From the NCBI GenBank assembly GCA_002862125.1, contig PHSP01000001.1, positions 310,001 through 374,000 of the forward strand: a stretch of DNA of 64,000 nucleotides. The letters are read 5' to 3'. The translations under genes and the position numbers were made by a program. This stretch comes from Methylobacter sp. KS41. Its GTDB lineage: Bacteria; Pseudomonadota; Gammaproteobacteria; Methylococcales; Methylomonadaceae. This document shows, piece after piece, positions 1 through 9,840 of the stretch; positions within the stretch are counted from its first letter, which is position 1, and the number at the start of each line of letters is the position of its first letter. The notes beneath the pieces were generated by a model. That model made no database searches. It saw only the letters and a program-made list of their open reading frames with translations, and was not told the origin of the DNA.

Positions 1-369
1 TGACTTACCGGTACCAAGGTTTTACTCAGTCCGGAATACCTCGCTTTGCGGTGTTTATGAGACAAAGGAGTGAATAGTCCGGCCGAACAAAAATCATCAC
101 TACAAGATAACCCGCAACAAATTCCCATTTAACAGTTACCGCCCCGGCTTTTTTCTGCGCGGCATCTAAATTTTTTCCAAGCGTTCAGCATAATTTTGGC
201 GAGTTCATTACTGCCGTTTTAACTGTTTTCCAGAGAAACTTGGCTTAGACTATGGCTAAATCTGCTATAATTCGAAAATTTATCAAGGCAGGCAAATACC
301 TTGATAAAATTCTTGCCGCATGCGCTTAAGCAATAACGCCTTAATAACCCATAGAATCAGTTAAACACA
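1..369. other. Non-coding leader region before lepA
   Basis: No convincing gene is visible. A TATAAT hexamer at 266-271 could be a -10 element about 100 bases before lepA, but no good -35 stands at the usual 16-18 base distance, so the promoter call is weak. The left edge may hold the tail of an upstream gene that I cannot recognise. Confidence 0.4.
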
Positions 370-2169
370 GTGGATTTAAAACATATCAGAAATTTCTCCA
401 TTATCGCGCACATTGATCATGGAAAATCAACGCTCGCGGACCGTTTTATTCAAATCTGCGGCGGTTTAACTGAGCGGGAAATGTCAGCGCAGGTTCTTGA
501 TTCCATGGATATTGAAAGAGAACGCGGCATCACTATTAAAGCGCAAAGCGTTACCTTGGACTTTAAAGCCAAGGACGGTGAAACCTATCAGCTCAATTTT
601 ATCGATACGCCGGGGCATGTTGATTTTTCTTACGAAGTGTCCAGATCCCTGGCTGCTTGCGAAGGCGCGCTGCTGGTGGTTGACGCGGCGCAAGGCGTTG
701 AGGCGCAAAGCGTGGCAAACTGCTATACGGCAATAGAACAGGGACTGGAAGTCGTGCCGGTTCTGAATAAAATTGATTTGCCTTCTGCCGAACCGGAACG
801 CGTGCAGGCTGAAATTGAAGAAGTCATCGGCATTCCAGCGGATGAAGCGCTGATGATTAGCGCTAAAACCGGACTGGGTGTTCAGGATGTCCTGGAGCAG
901 CTGGTTATAAAAGTTCCGCCTCCGCAAGGCGACATAGACGGCCCTTTGCAGGCATTGATTATTGATTCGTGGTTTGACAGTTATCTCGGCGTGGTGTCTT
1001 TGGTCAGAATCATGCACGGCAGTATCCGCAGAAAACAGAAGATCACTATCATGTCCACCGGCAAGTCGTTCATCGCCGAAAAAGTCGGGGTTTTTACGCC
1101 AAAACGTCTCGAAAAGGAGATTTTGAATACCGGTGAAGTCGGTTATGTGGTTGCCGGCATTAAAGACATCTTCGGCGCTCCGGTAGGTGATACCATCACC
1201 TGGACAGATAAACCCGCTGACGAACAACTCACCGGATTTCAACGGGTTCAGCCGCGCGTTTTTGCCGGCTTGTATCCCGTCAGTTCCGATAATTACGAAG
1301 ATTTACGTGAAGCGCTGAACAAGTTAAACCTCAATGACGCAGCTTTGCAATTCGAGCCGGAAACTTCGCAGGCTTTGGGTTTTGGCTTCCGCTGCGGTTT
1401 TCTGGGCATGTTGCACATGGAAATTGTGCAAGAGCGCCTGGAAAGGGAATACAACGTTGATTTAATTACTACAGCGCCAACGGTTGTTTATGAAGTGATT
1501 ACCCAAACCGACCAGGTTTTAATGGTTGATAATCCTGCCAAGCTGCCGGAGGGCGGCACTGTCAAGGAAATCAGAGAGCCCATTATCCGCGCCAATATTC
1601 TGGTGCCGCAAACTTATTTGGGCGGTGTTATTAATCTGTGTATCGAAAAGCGCGGCGTGCAAAAAGATATGCAGTACGCCGGCAGACAAGTGTCGCTACA
1701 TTATGAAATGCCGCTAAGCGAAGTAGTTCTTGATTTCTTTGACCGCTTAAAGTCAGTGAGCCGGGGTTTTGCTTCTTTTGATTATGAATTTTTGCGTTTT
1801 CAGGCAGCCGATCTGGTTAAACTTGATGTCCTGATCAATGCCGAAAAAGTTGACGCTTTGTCGATTATCGTACACCGTGATTTAAGCAATAATCGAGGGC
1901 GCGATCTGGTTGAAAAAATGAAGGATCTGATTCCACGGCAAATGTACGAAGTTGCGATACAGGCCGCCATCGGATCTAAAATTATCGCCCGTTCAACTGT
2001 TAAGGCGCTGCGAAAAAATGTGATCGCCAAATGTTATGGCGGCGACATCAGCCGTAAGAAAAAATTACTGGAAAAACAAAAAGCCGGTAAAAAACGGATG
2101 AAACAGATCGGTAATATCGAGATTCCTCAAGAAGCATTCCTGGCCGTATTGCAGATAAACAAAGAATAA
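370..2169 (+). CDS. lepA: Elongation factor 4 (LepA), ribosome-associated GTPase
   Basis: Translational GTPase that binds the ribosome and can back-translocate it under stress; it acts in the cytoplasm or at the membrane. The 599-residue length is normal for LepA. Visible motifs are the P-loop AHIDHGKST (13-21), DTPGH (79-83) and NKID (133-136), followed by the EF-G-like domains and the lysine-rich LepA-specific C-terminus. The start is GTG at 370, chosen because the protein then begins exactly like the family; the ribosome binding site is weak. It is the first gene of the usual lepA-lepB-rnc-era block. Confidence 0.97.
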   Translation: MDLKHIRNFSIIAHIDHGKSTLADRFIQICGGLTEREMSAQVLDSMDIERERGITIKAQSVTLDFKAKDGETYQLNFIDTPGHVDFSYEVSRSLAACEGALLVVDAAQGVEAQSVANCYTAIEQGLEVVPVLNKIDLPSAEPERVQAEIEEVIGIPADEALMISAKTGLGVQDVLEQLVIKVPPPQGDIDGPLQALIIDSWFDSYLGVVSLVRIMHGSIRRKQKITIMSTGKSFIAEKVGVFTPKRLEKEILNTGEVGYVVAGIKDIFGAPVGDTITWTDKPADEQLTGFQRVQPRVFAGLYPVSSDNYEDLREALNKLNLNDAALQFEPETSQALGFGFRCGFLGMLHMEIVQERLEREYNVDLITTAPTVVYEVITQTDQVLMVDNPAKLPEGGTVKEIREPIIRANILVPQTYLGGVINLCIEKRGVQKDMQYAGRQVSLHYEMPLSEVVLDFFDRLKSVSRGFASFDYEFLRFQAADLVKLDVLINAEKVDALSIIVHRDLSNNRGRDLVEKMKDLIPRQMYEVAIQAAIGSKIIARSTVKALRKNVIAKCYGGDISRKKKLLEKQKAGKKRMKQIGNIEIPQEAFLAVLQINKE

Positions 2170-2278
2170 CTTTGGCCTTTAAATACCTGATAGTATTAGA
2201 ATTATAGTGACTACGTTCAGCCTATGTCCCGAAAGAATAAAAACCGGAATGGACCTCAAGCACAAGAATATTTTGGGC

Positions 2279-2308
2279 CCGTCCGCAACGCTGTCATGGA
2301 CGGTTTTA
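2279..2308 (+). terminator. Possible hairpin between lepA and lepB
   Basis: CCGTCC at 2279-2284 pairs with GGACGG at 2298-2303 and is followed by TTTT. It could be a weak terminator or attenuator between lepA and lepB. The six-pair stem and 13-base loop make this uncertain. Confidence 0.3.
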
Positions 2309-2384
2309 GCAATTATTAAAAGCCTTCTTGTACATTTGGGCCATCACAAGAAATTACCCCTCCACTCTTTTTAAGAAATACATT

Positions 2385-3161
2385 ATGGACTTTGATTTTT
2401 CCTTTTTTCTGTTGATGGCCACGCTAATTACCGGTGTAATCTGGGGCGGCTATTTGTTATTTCTCAAATCGAGAGGCCTTACTTTTGATGAAAAAAATGA
2501 ACCCGTACTGGTCGAATATGCGCGTTCTTTTTTTCCGATTGTATTGATTGTGCTGTTGCTTCGCTCATTTATAGCCGAGCCTTTTCGTATTCCTTCCGGA
2601 TCAATGATGCCTACTTTACTGGTTGGCGATTTTATCCTGGTCAATAAGTTCACTTATGGAATACGCCTGCCTGTTATCAATAAAAAGGTGATAGAACTGA
2701 ATGAGCCAAAGCGTGGCGATATCGTTGTTTTTCGTTATCCCAAAGATCCGGCTGTCGATTATATTAAGCGTATTGTCGGCGTGCCTGGCGACAAAATTGT
2801 TTACCATAACAAACAACTGACTATAAATGGCGTGCCTGCCAAGCAGGTTTCATTAGGGCGTTATCAAGGGGTTGGCCAGGGTGAGGATATGACCGGAGCC
2901 GAAGAATTGTCGGAAGATTTGACGGGTGTCGAACACGATATTCTTATTAGAAATGGCGTGCCTACGGTCGAGTTCGCTTACGTCGTACCCGAAGGCAATT
3001 ATTTTGCCATGGGCGATAATCGTGATAACAGCAATGATAGCCGCTACTGGGGCCCTGTCCCTGAAGCGAATCTGGTTGGCAAAGCATTTTTTATCTGGAT
3101 GAACTGGGATTGGCAGAATAAAGGCATTGGTTTCGATCGCATCGGCACAGTATTGCATTGA
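2385..3161 (+). CDS. lepB: Signal peptidase I
   Basis: Membrane-bound serine protease that removes signal peptides from exported proteins at the periplasmic face. Two N-terminal membrane segments (about 5-27 and 48-62) precede the catalytic domain. The catalytic serine is S73 in PSGSMMPT, the general-base lysine is K128 in DYIKRIVG, and the conserved GDNRDNSNDSR box lies near the C-terminus. I place the start at ATG 2385 (258 residues): the reading frame is open back to a TTG at 2328, but those 19 residues do not resemble the family. It follows lepA as in most gammaproteobacteria. Confidence 0.95.
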   Translation: MDFDFSFFLLMATLITGVIWGGYLLFLKSRGLTFDEKNEPVLVEYARSFFPIVLIVLLLRSFIAEPFRIPSGSMMPTLLVGDFILVNKFTYGIRLPVINKKVIELNEPKRGDIVVFRYPKDPAVDYIKRIVGVPGDKIVYHNKQLTINGVPAKQVSLGRYQGVGQGEDMTGAEELSEDLTGVEHDILIRNGVPTVEFAYVVPEGNYFAMGDNRDNSNDSRYWGPVPEANLVGKAFFIWMNWDWQNKGIGFDRIGTVLH

Positions 3162-3246
3162 TTCTAAAAAATTGCAGCGAACAGCCTAAATTCTATGCTC
3201 CGATATTGAACCAAAACGCGCGATAATAAATAGCCGGGAGAAATTA

Positions 3247-3624
3247 ATGAATGCATTACCTAAACATCAACAAGGTTTAACTTTTATCTCTCTTGTTTTT
3301 GTACTCGGCCTCATCGCGTTTTTTGTTTTATTGGCTCTAAAAATAGGCCCGATTTACCTTGATCACGGTAAAGTAACCAGCGCCCTGGCTGAAATTGAAA
3401 AAACCCCTGATATTGAAGAGCAAAGCGAGGCCGAAATTAGAGATAGCCTGGGCAAACGCTTCAATATTAATTATGTTGATGATGTGACCCAGAATGACAT
3501 CACTATCGTCCGCCATGGGAATTATCTGAAAGTGTCTATTGAGTATGAAGTTGTCAGGAAAATTGCCGGCAACCTGAGCGTTCTTGTGCAGTTTAATGAC
3601 TCCATCGAGGCCGGCAAGCAGTGA
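3247..3624 (+). CDS. DUF4845 family membrane-anchored protein
   Basis: Small protein (125 residues) of unknown function, found between lepB and rnc in many gammaproteobacteria; this position is the main basis for the family call. It has one hydrophobic segment at about residues 12-30 and then a soluble domain. A GGGAGA ribosome binding site stands just before ATG 3247. Its stop overlaps the GTG start of rnc by four bases (GTGA), so the two are translationally coupled. Confidence 0.85.
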   Translation: MNALPKHQQGLTFISLVFVLGLIAFFVLLALKIGPIYLDHGKVTSALAEIEKTPDIEEQSEAEIRDSLGKRFNINYVDDVTQNDITIVRHGNYLKVSIEYEVVRKIAGNLSVLVQFNDSIEAGKQ

Positions 3625-4304
3625 TAAAAAAGCCCGAGGCATTGTGTAAAAAGCTGGGATTAAGGTTTAATAACCCGCAACTTTTTACAATGGCTTTAAC
3701 CCATCGCAGCGCGAGTTCAAGCAATAATGAGCGGCTGGAGTTTTTAGGCGATTCAATCCTTGGCTTTGTAATCGCCCAGAAATTGTATGACATTTTTCCT
3801 GAAGCCAGTGAAGGCGTTTTAAGCCGGCTAAGAGCCAGCCTGGTCAATCAGGGTTCATTAGCGGAATTGGCGAGAAAGCATCAACTGGGGGATTATTTGT
3901 TGCTAGGCTCAGGGGAATTGAAAAGCGGCGGATTCCGCCGTGAATCCATTTTGTCCGATGCGCTTGAAGCCATCATGGGCGCGTTGTACAAGGATCAAGG
4001 CATAGAGGCTTGTCAACAATGGATAGAGCGCTTATTTTCGGAAAAACTGAAAAGCTTGTCTTTGGATAATTGGCAAAAAGACCCAAAAACCCAATTGCAG
4101 GAATTGATGCAATCCAAAAAACTGGATTTGCCTGAATATACCTTAATAACCATGTCGGGGCTCGCGCACGAACAAATGTTTAAAGTCAAGTGCGCCATAC
4201 CTTTAATCGAAGAAGCATGTGTCGGGACAGGCGTCTCCAGAAAAAGAGCCGAGCAGTCCGCGGCGGAACTTATGCTCGAATTACTGAATAAGGATAGCCA
4301 ATGA
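3621..4304 (+). CDS. rnc: Ribonuclease III
   Basis: Double-strand-specific endoribonuclease that processes rRNA precursors and structured mRNAs. The 227-residue protein has the catalytic signature NERLEFLGDS at 36-45 and a C-terminal double-stranded RNA-binding domain (about 155-225). The start is GTG 3621 inside the preceding stop codon, and the gene's own stop overlaps the era ATG (ATGA). The tight rnc-era-recO order is conserved in the class. Confidence 0.96.
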   Translation: MIKKPEALCKKLGLRFNNPQLFTMALTHRSASSSNNERLEFLGDSILGFVIAQKLYDIFPEASEGVLSRLRASLVNQGSLAELARKHQLGDYLLLGSGELKSGGFRRESILSDALEAIMGALYKDQGIEACQQWIERLFSEKLKSLSLDNWQKDPKTQLQELMQSKKLDLPEYTLITMSGLAHEQMFKVKCAIPLIEEACVGTGVSRKRAEQSAAELMLELLNKDSQ

Positions 4305-5185
4305 ATTGCGGTTTCGTAGCGCTGATAGGGCGTCCCAATGTCGGCAAATCCACGCTGATGAATCATTTACTAAAGCAGAAAATCAGCATCACTTCACGCA
4401 AGCCGCAAACAACCCGGCACCGGATTCTGGGCATTAGCACCACTGAAGCAGGTCAAGCCATCTATATGGATACGCCAGGCATGCACAACAGCGAAAAAAG
4501 AGCCTTGAACCGGTATTTAAACAGGACGGCAGAGACTACGCTGCTCGGCGTCGATGTCATTGTCTGGCTGATTGATGGTTTATCGTGGCATGAATATGAT
4601 GAAGTTATCTTTAAAAAGCTGCAACAAGCAGGCTTGCCGGTTATTCTCGCGGTCAACAAAGTCGATAAGGTAAAAGATAAGGATGCCATATTAAAGTTTT
4701 TTGACGAGGCTCAACACCGTTTTCCCTTTGAGCATTTAGTCCCTATCTCGGCGTTAAAAAAAACCAATCTGGAGCAACTTGAAAGCCTGATTATGACCCT
4801 GTTGCCCGAAAGCGATTTAATCTATCCCGAGGATCAGATTACCGACAGGCCTGAGCGATTCCTGGCGGCTGAAATTGTCCGGGAAAAACTGACCCGGCGC
4901 CTGGGCGATGAATTGCCTTACGCGCTGACCGTCGAAATTGAACGCTACGAAGAATTTCCGGGCATCACTAAAATCTACGCCGTTATTTGGGTTGAGCGCC
5001 TGACACAAAAGAATATCGTTATCGGCAAAGAGGGTGAAATGCTGAAAAAAGTCGGCACGGATGCACGATTCGACATAGAAAAACTGATCGGCAAAAAAGT
5101 CTATTTGCAGCTTTGGGTTAAAGTCAAAAAAAACTGGTCGGATAGTGAACGCGCCATGCAGAGCCTCGGATTTAATGACGGATAG
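4301..5185 (+). CDS. era: GTPase Era
   Basis: Essential GTPase that binds the 3' end of 16S rRNA and assists assembly of the small ribosomal subunit. The 294 residues show the P-loop GRPNVGKS (10-17), DTPG (57-60) and NKVD (119-122), then a C-terminal KH domain around 205-285. It starts four bases inside rnc and its end overlaps the start of recO, so the three genes are probably co-translated. Confidence 0.97.
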   Translation: MNCGFVALIGRPNVGKSTLMNHLLKQKISITSRKPQTTRHRILGISTTEAGQAIYMDTPGMHNSEKRALNRYLNRTAETTLLGVDVIVWLIDGLSWHEYDEVIFKKLQQAGLPVILAVNKVDKVKDKDAILKFFDEAQHRFPFEHLVPISALKKTNLEQLESLIMTLLPESDLIYPEDQITDRPERFLAAEIVREKLTRRLGDELPYALTVEIERYEEFPGITKIYAVIWVERLTQKNIVIGKEGEMLKKVGTDARFDIEKLIGKKVYLQLWVKVKKNWSDSERAMQSLGFNDG

Positions 5186-5882
5186 AGCTGTATATTTGCA
5201 ACCTGCCTTTATTCTGCAACAGCAAAAATACAGAGAAACCAGTCTTATTATTGATGCGTTGACGCTGGACTTTGGCAGGGTTTCCCTGATGGCTAAAGGA
5301 GTAAGAAAAGCCAAGTCTAAAACTGCTGGTTTATTACAGCCTTTTGTCCCGTTGACGCTATCCTATTTTGGCAAATCGGAGTTAAAAACGCTGACGGACG
5401 TTGAAATAACACAGCCATTCATACAATTACAAGGACTTGCGCTTTATTGCGGCTTTTATGTTAATGAACTGGTGAGTTTTTTTTTGCATCGTTATGACCC
5501 TCACCCGGATGTGTTTGCCTGTTATCGCAAATGTTTATCCGGCCTTTCGGATAGTTCGAAAATAGAAGCGTCTCTGCGTATCTTCGAGCTTGATTTAATG
5601 GATGCAGTGGGTTACGGACTGCAACTGGAATATGATTTCCACAATGAAAAACCGGTTGACCCATTAACCAGCTATCACTTCAATGTAGAACAGGGGCCTG
5701 TTGAAGCGCCGGACGGTCAATTCTCAGGCAGGACTTTGCAGGCGCTGAAATCAAGAGAATGCTCGGATCCTCAGGTGCTCAATGAAGCAAAAAAGCTGAT
5801 GAGATCAGTCATCTCAGCTTATTTGCGCGGTAAGCCGCTAAAAAGCCGGGCCGTCATTAAAAAAATCACCGGACACTTATAA
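5175..5882 (+). CDS. recO: DNA repair protein RecO
   Basis: Recombination mediator that loads RecA on SSB-coated DNA with RecR. The N-terminal OB-fold part and the helical C-terminus fit the family. I place the start at ATG 5175 (235 residues), overlapping the last codons of era. An upstream ATG at 5145 would add ten residues that do not look like RecO. The gene lacks the zinc cysteine cluster of some RecO proteins, as is usual in gammaproteobacteria. Confidence 0.93.
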   Translation: MTDRAVYLQPAFILQQQKYRETSLIIDALTLDFGRVSLMAKGVRKAKSKTAGLLQPFVPLTLSYFGKSELKTLTDVEITQPFIQLQGLALYCGFYVNELVSFFLHRYDPHPDVFACYRKCLSGLSDSSKIEASLRIFELDLMDAVGYGLQLEYDFHNEKPVDPLTSYHFNVEQGPVEAPDGQFSGRTLQALKSRECSDPQVLNEAKKLMRSVISAYLRGKPLKSRAVIKKITGHL

Positions 5883-5884
5883 AT

Positions 5885-6631
5885 ATGCATAAAACACAAA
5901 TCTTGTTAGGCGTGAATATTGACCATATCGCCACTCTGAGGCAAGCCAGGGGAACGCTTTATCCTGAACCCGTGCAGGCTGCCCTTGTTGCAGAACAGGC
6001 CGGGGCGGACGGCATTACCGCGCATTTGCGGGAAGACCGCCGGCATATTCAGGACAGGGATATTTATCTGTTGAAAGACATGCTCCATACCCGTCTGAAT
6101 CTGGAAATGGCGGTAACCGATGAAATGATTGGCATCGCGGTCAAAGTAAAGCCGTACGCCTGTTGCCTGGTGCCTGAAAAGCGCGAGGAACTGACCACCG
6201 AGGGTGGATTGGATGTTTCAGGAAGTTTGAATCGAATGCGATCGGCTTGTAGTAAATTAAGGGAAGCGGGTGTTGAAGTGTCGCTCTTTATCGACCCCGA
6301 TGAGGCGCAAATTGATGCGGCGGCAAGAGCCGGGGCGCCGGTTGTCGAACTGCACACGGGTTGTTATGCAACCGCTAGGAGCCCGGAGCAACAAGCCGGA
6401 GAACTGGCGCGTATCAGGCGTGCAGCGCACTATGCGCACAGTGCGGGATTGCAAGTCAATGCGGGGCATGGCCTGAATTTTTATAATGTTGAGGCGATCT
6501 GCGCAATACCCGGAATAGCCGAGCTTAACATCGGTCATTCGATTATCGCTCAAGCCTTATTTTCGGGTCTGGCTCAGACAGTTAAAGATTTGAAGCAAAT
6601 CATGAGGCAGGCGAGGTTGCAGGTTTTATGA
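5885..6631 (+). CDS. pdxJ: Pyridoxine 5'-phosphate synthase
   Basis: Last step of DXP-dependent vitamin B6 synthesis: joins 3-amino-2-oxopropyl phosphate and deoxyxylulose phosphate to give pyridoxine phosphate. The 248-residue TIM-barrel protein begins with the typical [15 protein letters not shown] stretch and holds [13 protein letters not shown] near residue 45. It starts two bases after recO. The acpS gene that often follows pdxJ is absent; a minus-strand regulator lies next instead. Confidence 0.96.
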   Translation: MHKTQILLGVNIDHIATLRQARGTLYPEPVQAALVAEQAGADGITAHLREDRRHIQDRDIYLLKDMLHTRLNLEMAVTDEMIGIAVKVKPYACCLVPEKREELTTEGGLDVSGSLNRMRSACSKLREAGVEVSLFIDPDEAQIDAAARAGAPVVELHTGCYATARSPEQQAGELARIRRAAHYAHSAGLQVNAGHGLNFYNVEAICAIPGIAELNIGHSIIAQALFSGLAQTVKDLKQIMRQARLQVL

Positions 6632-6720
6632 CCTGCATTGTGTCAAGGTAGCTGGAAAATAATAAACCGCCACGAATTCACAGATTAAATTTACTTTACA
6701 ACCTGCACATCCAAAGCCGC

Positions 6721-7677
6721 CTAATGCGTTGATAAACCATGCTTTTGCATGCGGTAAAGCAGCGTGTCTCTGGAAAGCCCAAGGAGTCTGGCGGATTTAC
6801 TGCGATTTCCTTTAGTTCGGTTGAGAGCCTGATGAATCAGGTCGGCCTCCAAATAATCAAGATGCACTCCCTTTTCAGGCAGGACGAAAGCCTCTGTTTT
6901 AGGCAAACTGCTGTGGGTGACAAATTCACGCGGGAGATTTTCCGGTTCAATGGTTTTCCCTGCCAATAAAATACTGAGCCTTTCGCACAGGTTACGCAAT
7001 TCACGAATATTGCCTGGCCATGAGTAATCCTTCAAGACCTTCAGTGCTTGTTTACTGAATTTAGGCGCGTCTATTGAATGAGTTTCCGCCATCATAACCA
7101 GAAAGTGCATAATAAGATGCTCTATGTCCTCAGTACGCTGCGCCAATGATGGAAGTTCTAAAGGCACGACATTCAGCCGGTAATATAAGTCCCGTCGAAA
7201 TTCACCCTCCGCAACTTTTTTGTTCAAATCCGTATTCGTGGCTGCAATTATGCGGACATTGACGTTATATGGCTTGATGTCGCCCACGGAAAGACAATCT
7301 CCGGACTCCAGAAAGCGTAATAGTTTTGCCTGGATTGTTATGGGCAACGAGTTAATTTCGTCAAGAAACAAAGTGCCACCGTCAGCAGCTTGAAAAAGCC
7401 CTTGAGTATTGCTGGTCGCGCCCGTGAAAGAACCTTTTTTATGGCCGAACAATTCGGATTCTATCAGGCTTTCGGGCAATGCCGCACAGTTTAAGGTAAT
7501 AAAAGGTTTGTCGGCGCGAGGACTTTCCTTTTGAATAGCATTGGCGAATACTTCCTTGCCGGTACCGGTTTCACCCTTGAGCAATACCGTAACATCGGTA
7601 GCCGCCACCATTCTGGCGCTACGAATTAAGGAATCCAATGCGGGAGATTGACCAATGATCGACTTAAAATGCCCCAT
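6721..7677 (-). CDS. Stand-alone sigma-54-dependent transcriptional activator
   Basis: AAA+ enhancer-binding protein that drives open-complex formation by RNA polymerase with sigma-54. The 318 residues start almost directly with the AAA+ domain: Walker A GETGTGKE (35-42), the sigma-54-contact loop GSFTGA (82-87) and Walker B GGTLFLDE (99-106). A Fis-type helix-turn-helix closes the C-terminus. No receiver, GAF or PAS domain precedes it, so the architecture is PspF-like and activity is probably controlled by a partner protein. The target promoters are unknown. A UreH-like membrane protein gene ends at 7688, eleven bases upstream of this start on the same strand. Confidence 0.88.
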   Translation of the reverse strand: MGHFKSIIGQSPALDSLIRSARMVAATDVTVLLKGETGTGKEVFANAIQKESPRADKPFITLNCAALPESLIESELFGHKKGSFTGATSNTQGLFQAADGGTLFLDEINSLPITIQAKLLRFLESGDCLSVGDIKPYNVNVRIIAATNTDLNKKVAEGEFRRDLYYRLNVVPLELPSLAQRTEDIEHLIMHFLVMMAETHSIDAPKFSKQALKVLKDYSWPGNIRELRNLCERLSILLAGKTIEPENLPREFVTHSSLPKTEAFVLPEKGVHLDYLEADLIHQALNRTKGNRSKSARLLGLSRDTLLYRMQKHGLSTH

Positions 7678-7687
7678 AGTAGCCTCT

Positions 7688-8419
7688 TTAATGTATTGCT
7701 ATGTGTTGTGATGTAAACGCCATCGGATTAAGCCATGGCAGAGCGGCTAGCAATGCCAGAACTATCATAAACAAGCCAATAGCCTGTTTGAAACGCTGCA
7801 TTCTGGATAACCTAGTTAATACGTTAGTCATTATACCTACTCCCATAACGGCAGGTAAAGTCCCCAATCCAAATGCCAGCATGGTCAATGCGCTCCTACT
7901 GACATCACCCGCTGTTGCGGCAAGTGTTAGAGCCGCATAAACCAGGCCGCAAGGCAACCAGCCCCAAACCATGCCAAAAAGATAGGCTTGCGTGCGGTTT
8001 CTTACGGGAATAAGTTTCCGTCCATAGGGTTCTATTCTTTTCCAGATATGCGTCCCGGCTTTTTCAATATAGGCGAAACGGGGGAACCAGCCGGCTATAT
8101 AAAGCCCTGCGCCCGCCATAATGGCTGCTGAAAGTAATTGCAGCACCCTGTGTCCATGCGTTTCCCCCAGATGCATGGTCAGCAATGCTTCAATAATACC
8201 TGCTAATAAGCCGGCTAAGGTGTAACTGGTGATCCGGCCAAAGTTATAATTAAAAACGAAAGGTAATAGCAGTTTTTTATTGTTACGTATGTCAGGACTC
8301 AGACTTAATGTCAACGTTCCTATTATCGAGCCGCACATGCCTATGCAGTGCATGCTGCTGAATAAGCCCATTAAAAAAGCGACCGGATAGGAAGAAGTAA
8401 ATGACGGGTCAAATGGCAT
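7688..8419 (-). CDS. UreH/TauE-SafE-like membrane protein
   Basis: Polytopic inner-membrane protein of about six segments, 243 residues. The N-terminal SSMHCIGMCG motif (21-30) is typical of the UreH_2 (sulfite exporter TauE/SafE-like) group, often found near cytochrome oxidase or metal-handling genes. The conserved His and Cys residues suggest metal or thiol chemistry, but the substrate cannot be read from the sequence. It probably shares a transcript with the sigma-54 activator just downstream. Confidence 0.82.
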   Translation of the reverse strand: MPFDPSFTSSYPVAFLMGLFSSMHCIGMCGSIIGTLTLSLSPDIRNNKKLLLPFVFNYNFGRITSYTLAGLLAGIIEALLTMHLGETHGHRVLQLLSAAIMAGAGLYIAGWFPRFAYIEKAGTHIWKRIEPYGRKLIPVRNRTQAYLFGMVWGWLPCGLVYAALTLAATAGDVSRSALTMLAFGLGTLPAVMGVGIMTNVLTRLSRMQRFKQAIGLFMIVLALLAALPWLNPMAFTSQHIAIH

Positions 8420-8486
8420 AATAAAAGTGGTTCAAGGTAAAATACACCAAGATACAAGCGCACACCCAATGAGCATGCTGAAGCGC

Positions 8487-9218
8487 TTAATTGCCTGAAA
8501 ATTGTGCAAGAATCTGCGCCTGAATTTTTTCGGCCATCGCTTTGCGATTTCCGGCATCACGAATAGGCCGGCCTACGACTATATAATCAGCGCCATTCTG
8601 GAAAGCTATTTCCACACTGACTACACGTTTTTGATCGTCATCCTCGCGATTATCGACTGGCCTGATGCCGGGAGTAATAACCAGTAGCTTATGATCGAGC
8701 TGTTCCCTGATCATGGATGCTTCGAGTCCAGATGAAACAATGCCGTCGCAGCCAATTTGCAGGGCGCGTTTTGCACGGGATAATACCAGTTCGCGCACGT
8801 CGCATTTAAAGCCCAGATCATCAAGGTCGCCGCGATCCAGACTGGTTAAGGCGGTGACCGCCAGCACTTTAAGCTGCCCTTTTTCTTTAGCAGCCGCTTC
8901 CATAACGGCATCATTGCCATGAATAGTGGCAAGATCGACGCCTTTGCTGCTTAAGGCCCTGATGGCCCTGCCAACGGTAGCGGGAACATCAAAAAATTTC
9001 AGGTCCACAAACACTTTTTTATTGCGTTGCTTCAGCCATTCAATAAAACCAAAATAATCTCCCGACATAAAAAGTTCCATGCCGACTTTATAAAAAATCA
9101 CTGAATCGCCGAGTTCTTCCACTAACGCCTGAGCTTCGGGAATGCCGGGGACGTCCAGCGCCATAATCAGGCGTTCACGGACGGGGATGGGTTTGGTTGA
9201 TAAGAATGACATAGGCAC
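8487..9218 (-). CDS. pyrF: Orotidine 5'-phosphate decarboxylase
   Basis: Final step of de novo UMP synthesis: decarboxylates OMP to UMP. The TIM-barrel protein (243 residues) has the substrate-binding MALDVP near residue 19, the catalytic DLKFFDVP segment (72-79), and LVITPGIRP followed by VVGRPI near the C-terminus. The first ATG is used; a second ATG two codons later is equally possible. Confidence 0.95.
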   Translation of the reverse strand: MPMSFLSTKPIPVRERLIMALDVPGIPEAQALVEELGDSVIFYKVGMELFMSGDYFGFIEWLKQRNKKVFVDLKFFDVPATVGRAIRALSSKGVDLATIHGNDAVMEAAAKEKGQLKVLAVTALTSLDRGDLDDLGFKCDVRELVLSRAKRALQIGCDGIVSSGLEASMIREQLDHKLLVITPGIRPVDNREDDDQKRVVSVEIAFQNGADYIVVGRPIRDAGNRKAMAEKIQAQILAQFSGN

Positions 9219-9264
9219 AAAATGAAAGGTGGAAATTATCTGTGTTTTTACGGTTAGGGGCTGA

Positions 9265-9660
9265 TTACTCTGTTTTCAATCCTGCTTTATCCCAGGCGAT
9301 TATGCCGCCATCCATGTTATAAACTTTGCTGAAACCAGCCGATTTTAATTCATCATAAGCTTGCGCGGAACGCCCGCCAGACCGGCATTGAGTTATTACA
9401 GGGCTATCCTTGTATTGCTTGAGTTCTGACAGCCGTTCACTTAACTGAGCCAAGGGAATGTGGATAGCCCCTGGAATGTGCCGGCCATTCCATTCACTAT
9501 CGTCACGAACATCGACAATGACAGCCTTTTCTGCTGAGTACATTGCTGAAGCCTCTTTGGGAGAGATAGACATCAAATCTCCACTGCCTGCACGGGCAAC
9601 AGCGCTGCCCAACAATAAAACCGCAAAAACTAACTGGCAATTTTTTAGAAATACTCGCAT
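9265..9660 (-). CDS. Secreted rhodanese-like sulfurtransferase
   Basis: Single-domain rhodanese (131 residues from the start chosen here). The N-terminus reads as a signal peptide, hydrophobic core about 9-22 with cleavage near AVARAG, so the protein is probably periplasmic. The active-site loop CRSGGRS carries the sulfur-accepting Cys92. The frame is open for 28 more codons upstream, but starting at ATG 9660 gives a clean signal peptide. Substrate unknown. Confidence 0.85.
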   Translation of the reverse strand: MRVFLKNCQLVFAVLLLGSAVARAGSGDLMSISPKEASAMYSAEKAVIVDVRDDSEWNGRHIPGAIHIPLAQLSERLSELKQYKDSPVITQCRSGGRSAQAYDELKSAGFSKVYNMDGGIIAWDKAGLKTE

Positions 9661-9840
9661 ATAATTGTTCCTGAATAACGGACTGAAGCCTGTTGCAGAA
9701 AATAATATTTTCAGTAAACCATGTTTTGCGGTTTCATGAAGCACTCAGAACCGCATTTATGGCTGATTCCGGTATATGTTACCGGAACTTGTTTTAACAG
9801 TGAACGTTAATATCTGCAAATCAATAATACTCTTGCTTTT

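Noticed and set aside
484-1242. Long minus-strand reading frame inside lepA (252 codons)
   Set aside because: Fully overlaps the clear lepA gene and has no protein-family features; a shadow frame.
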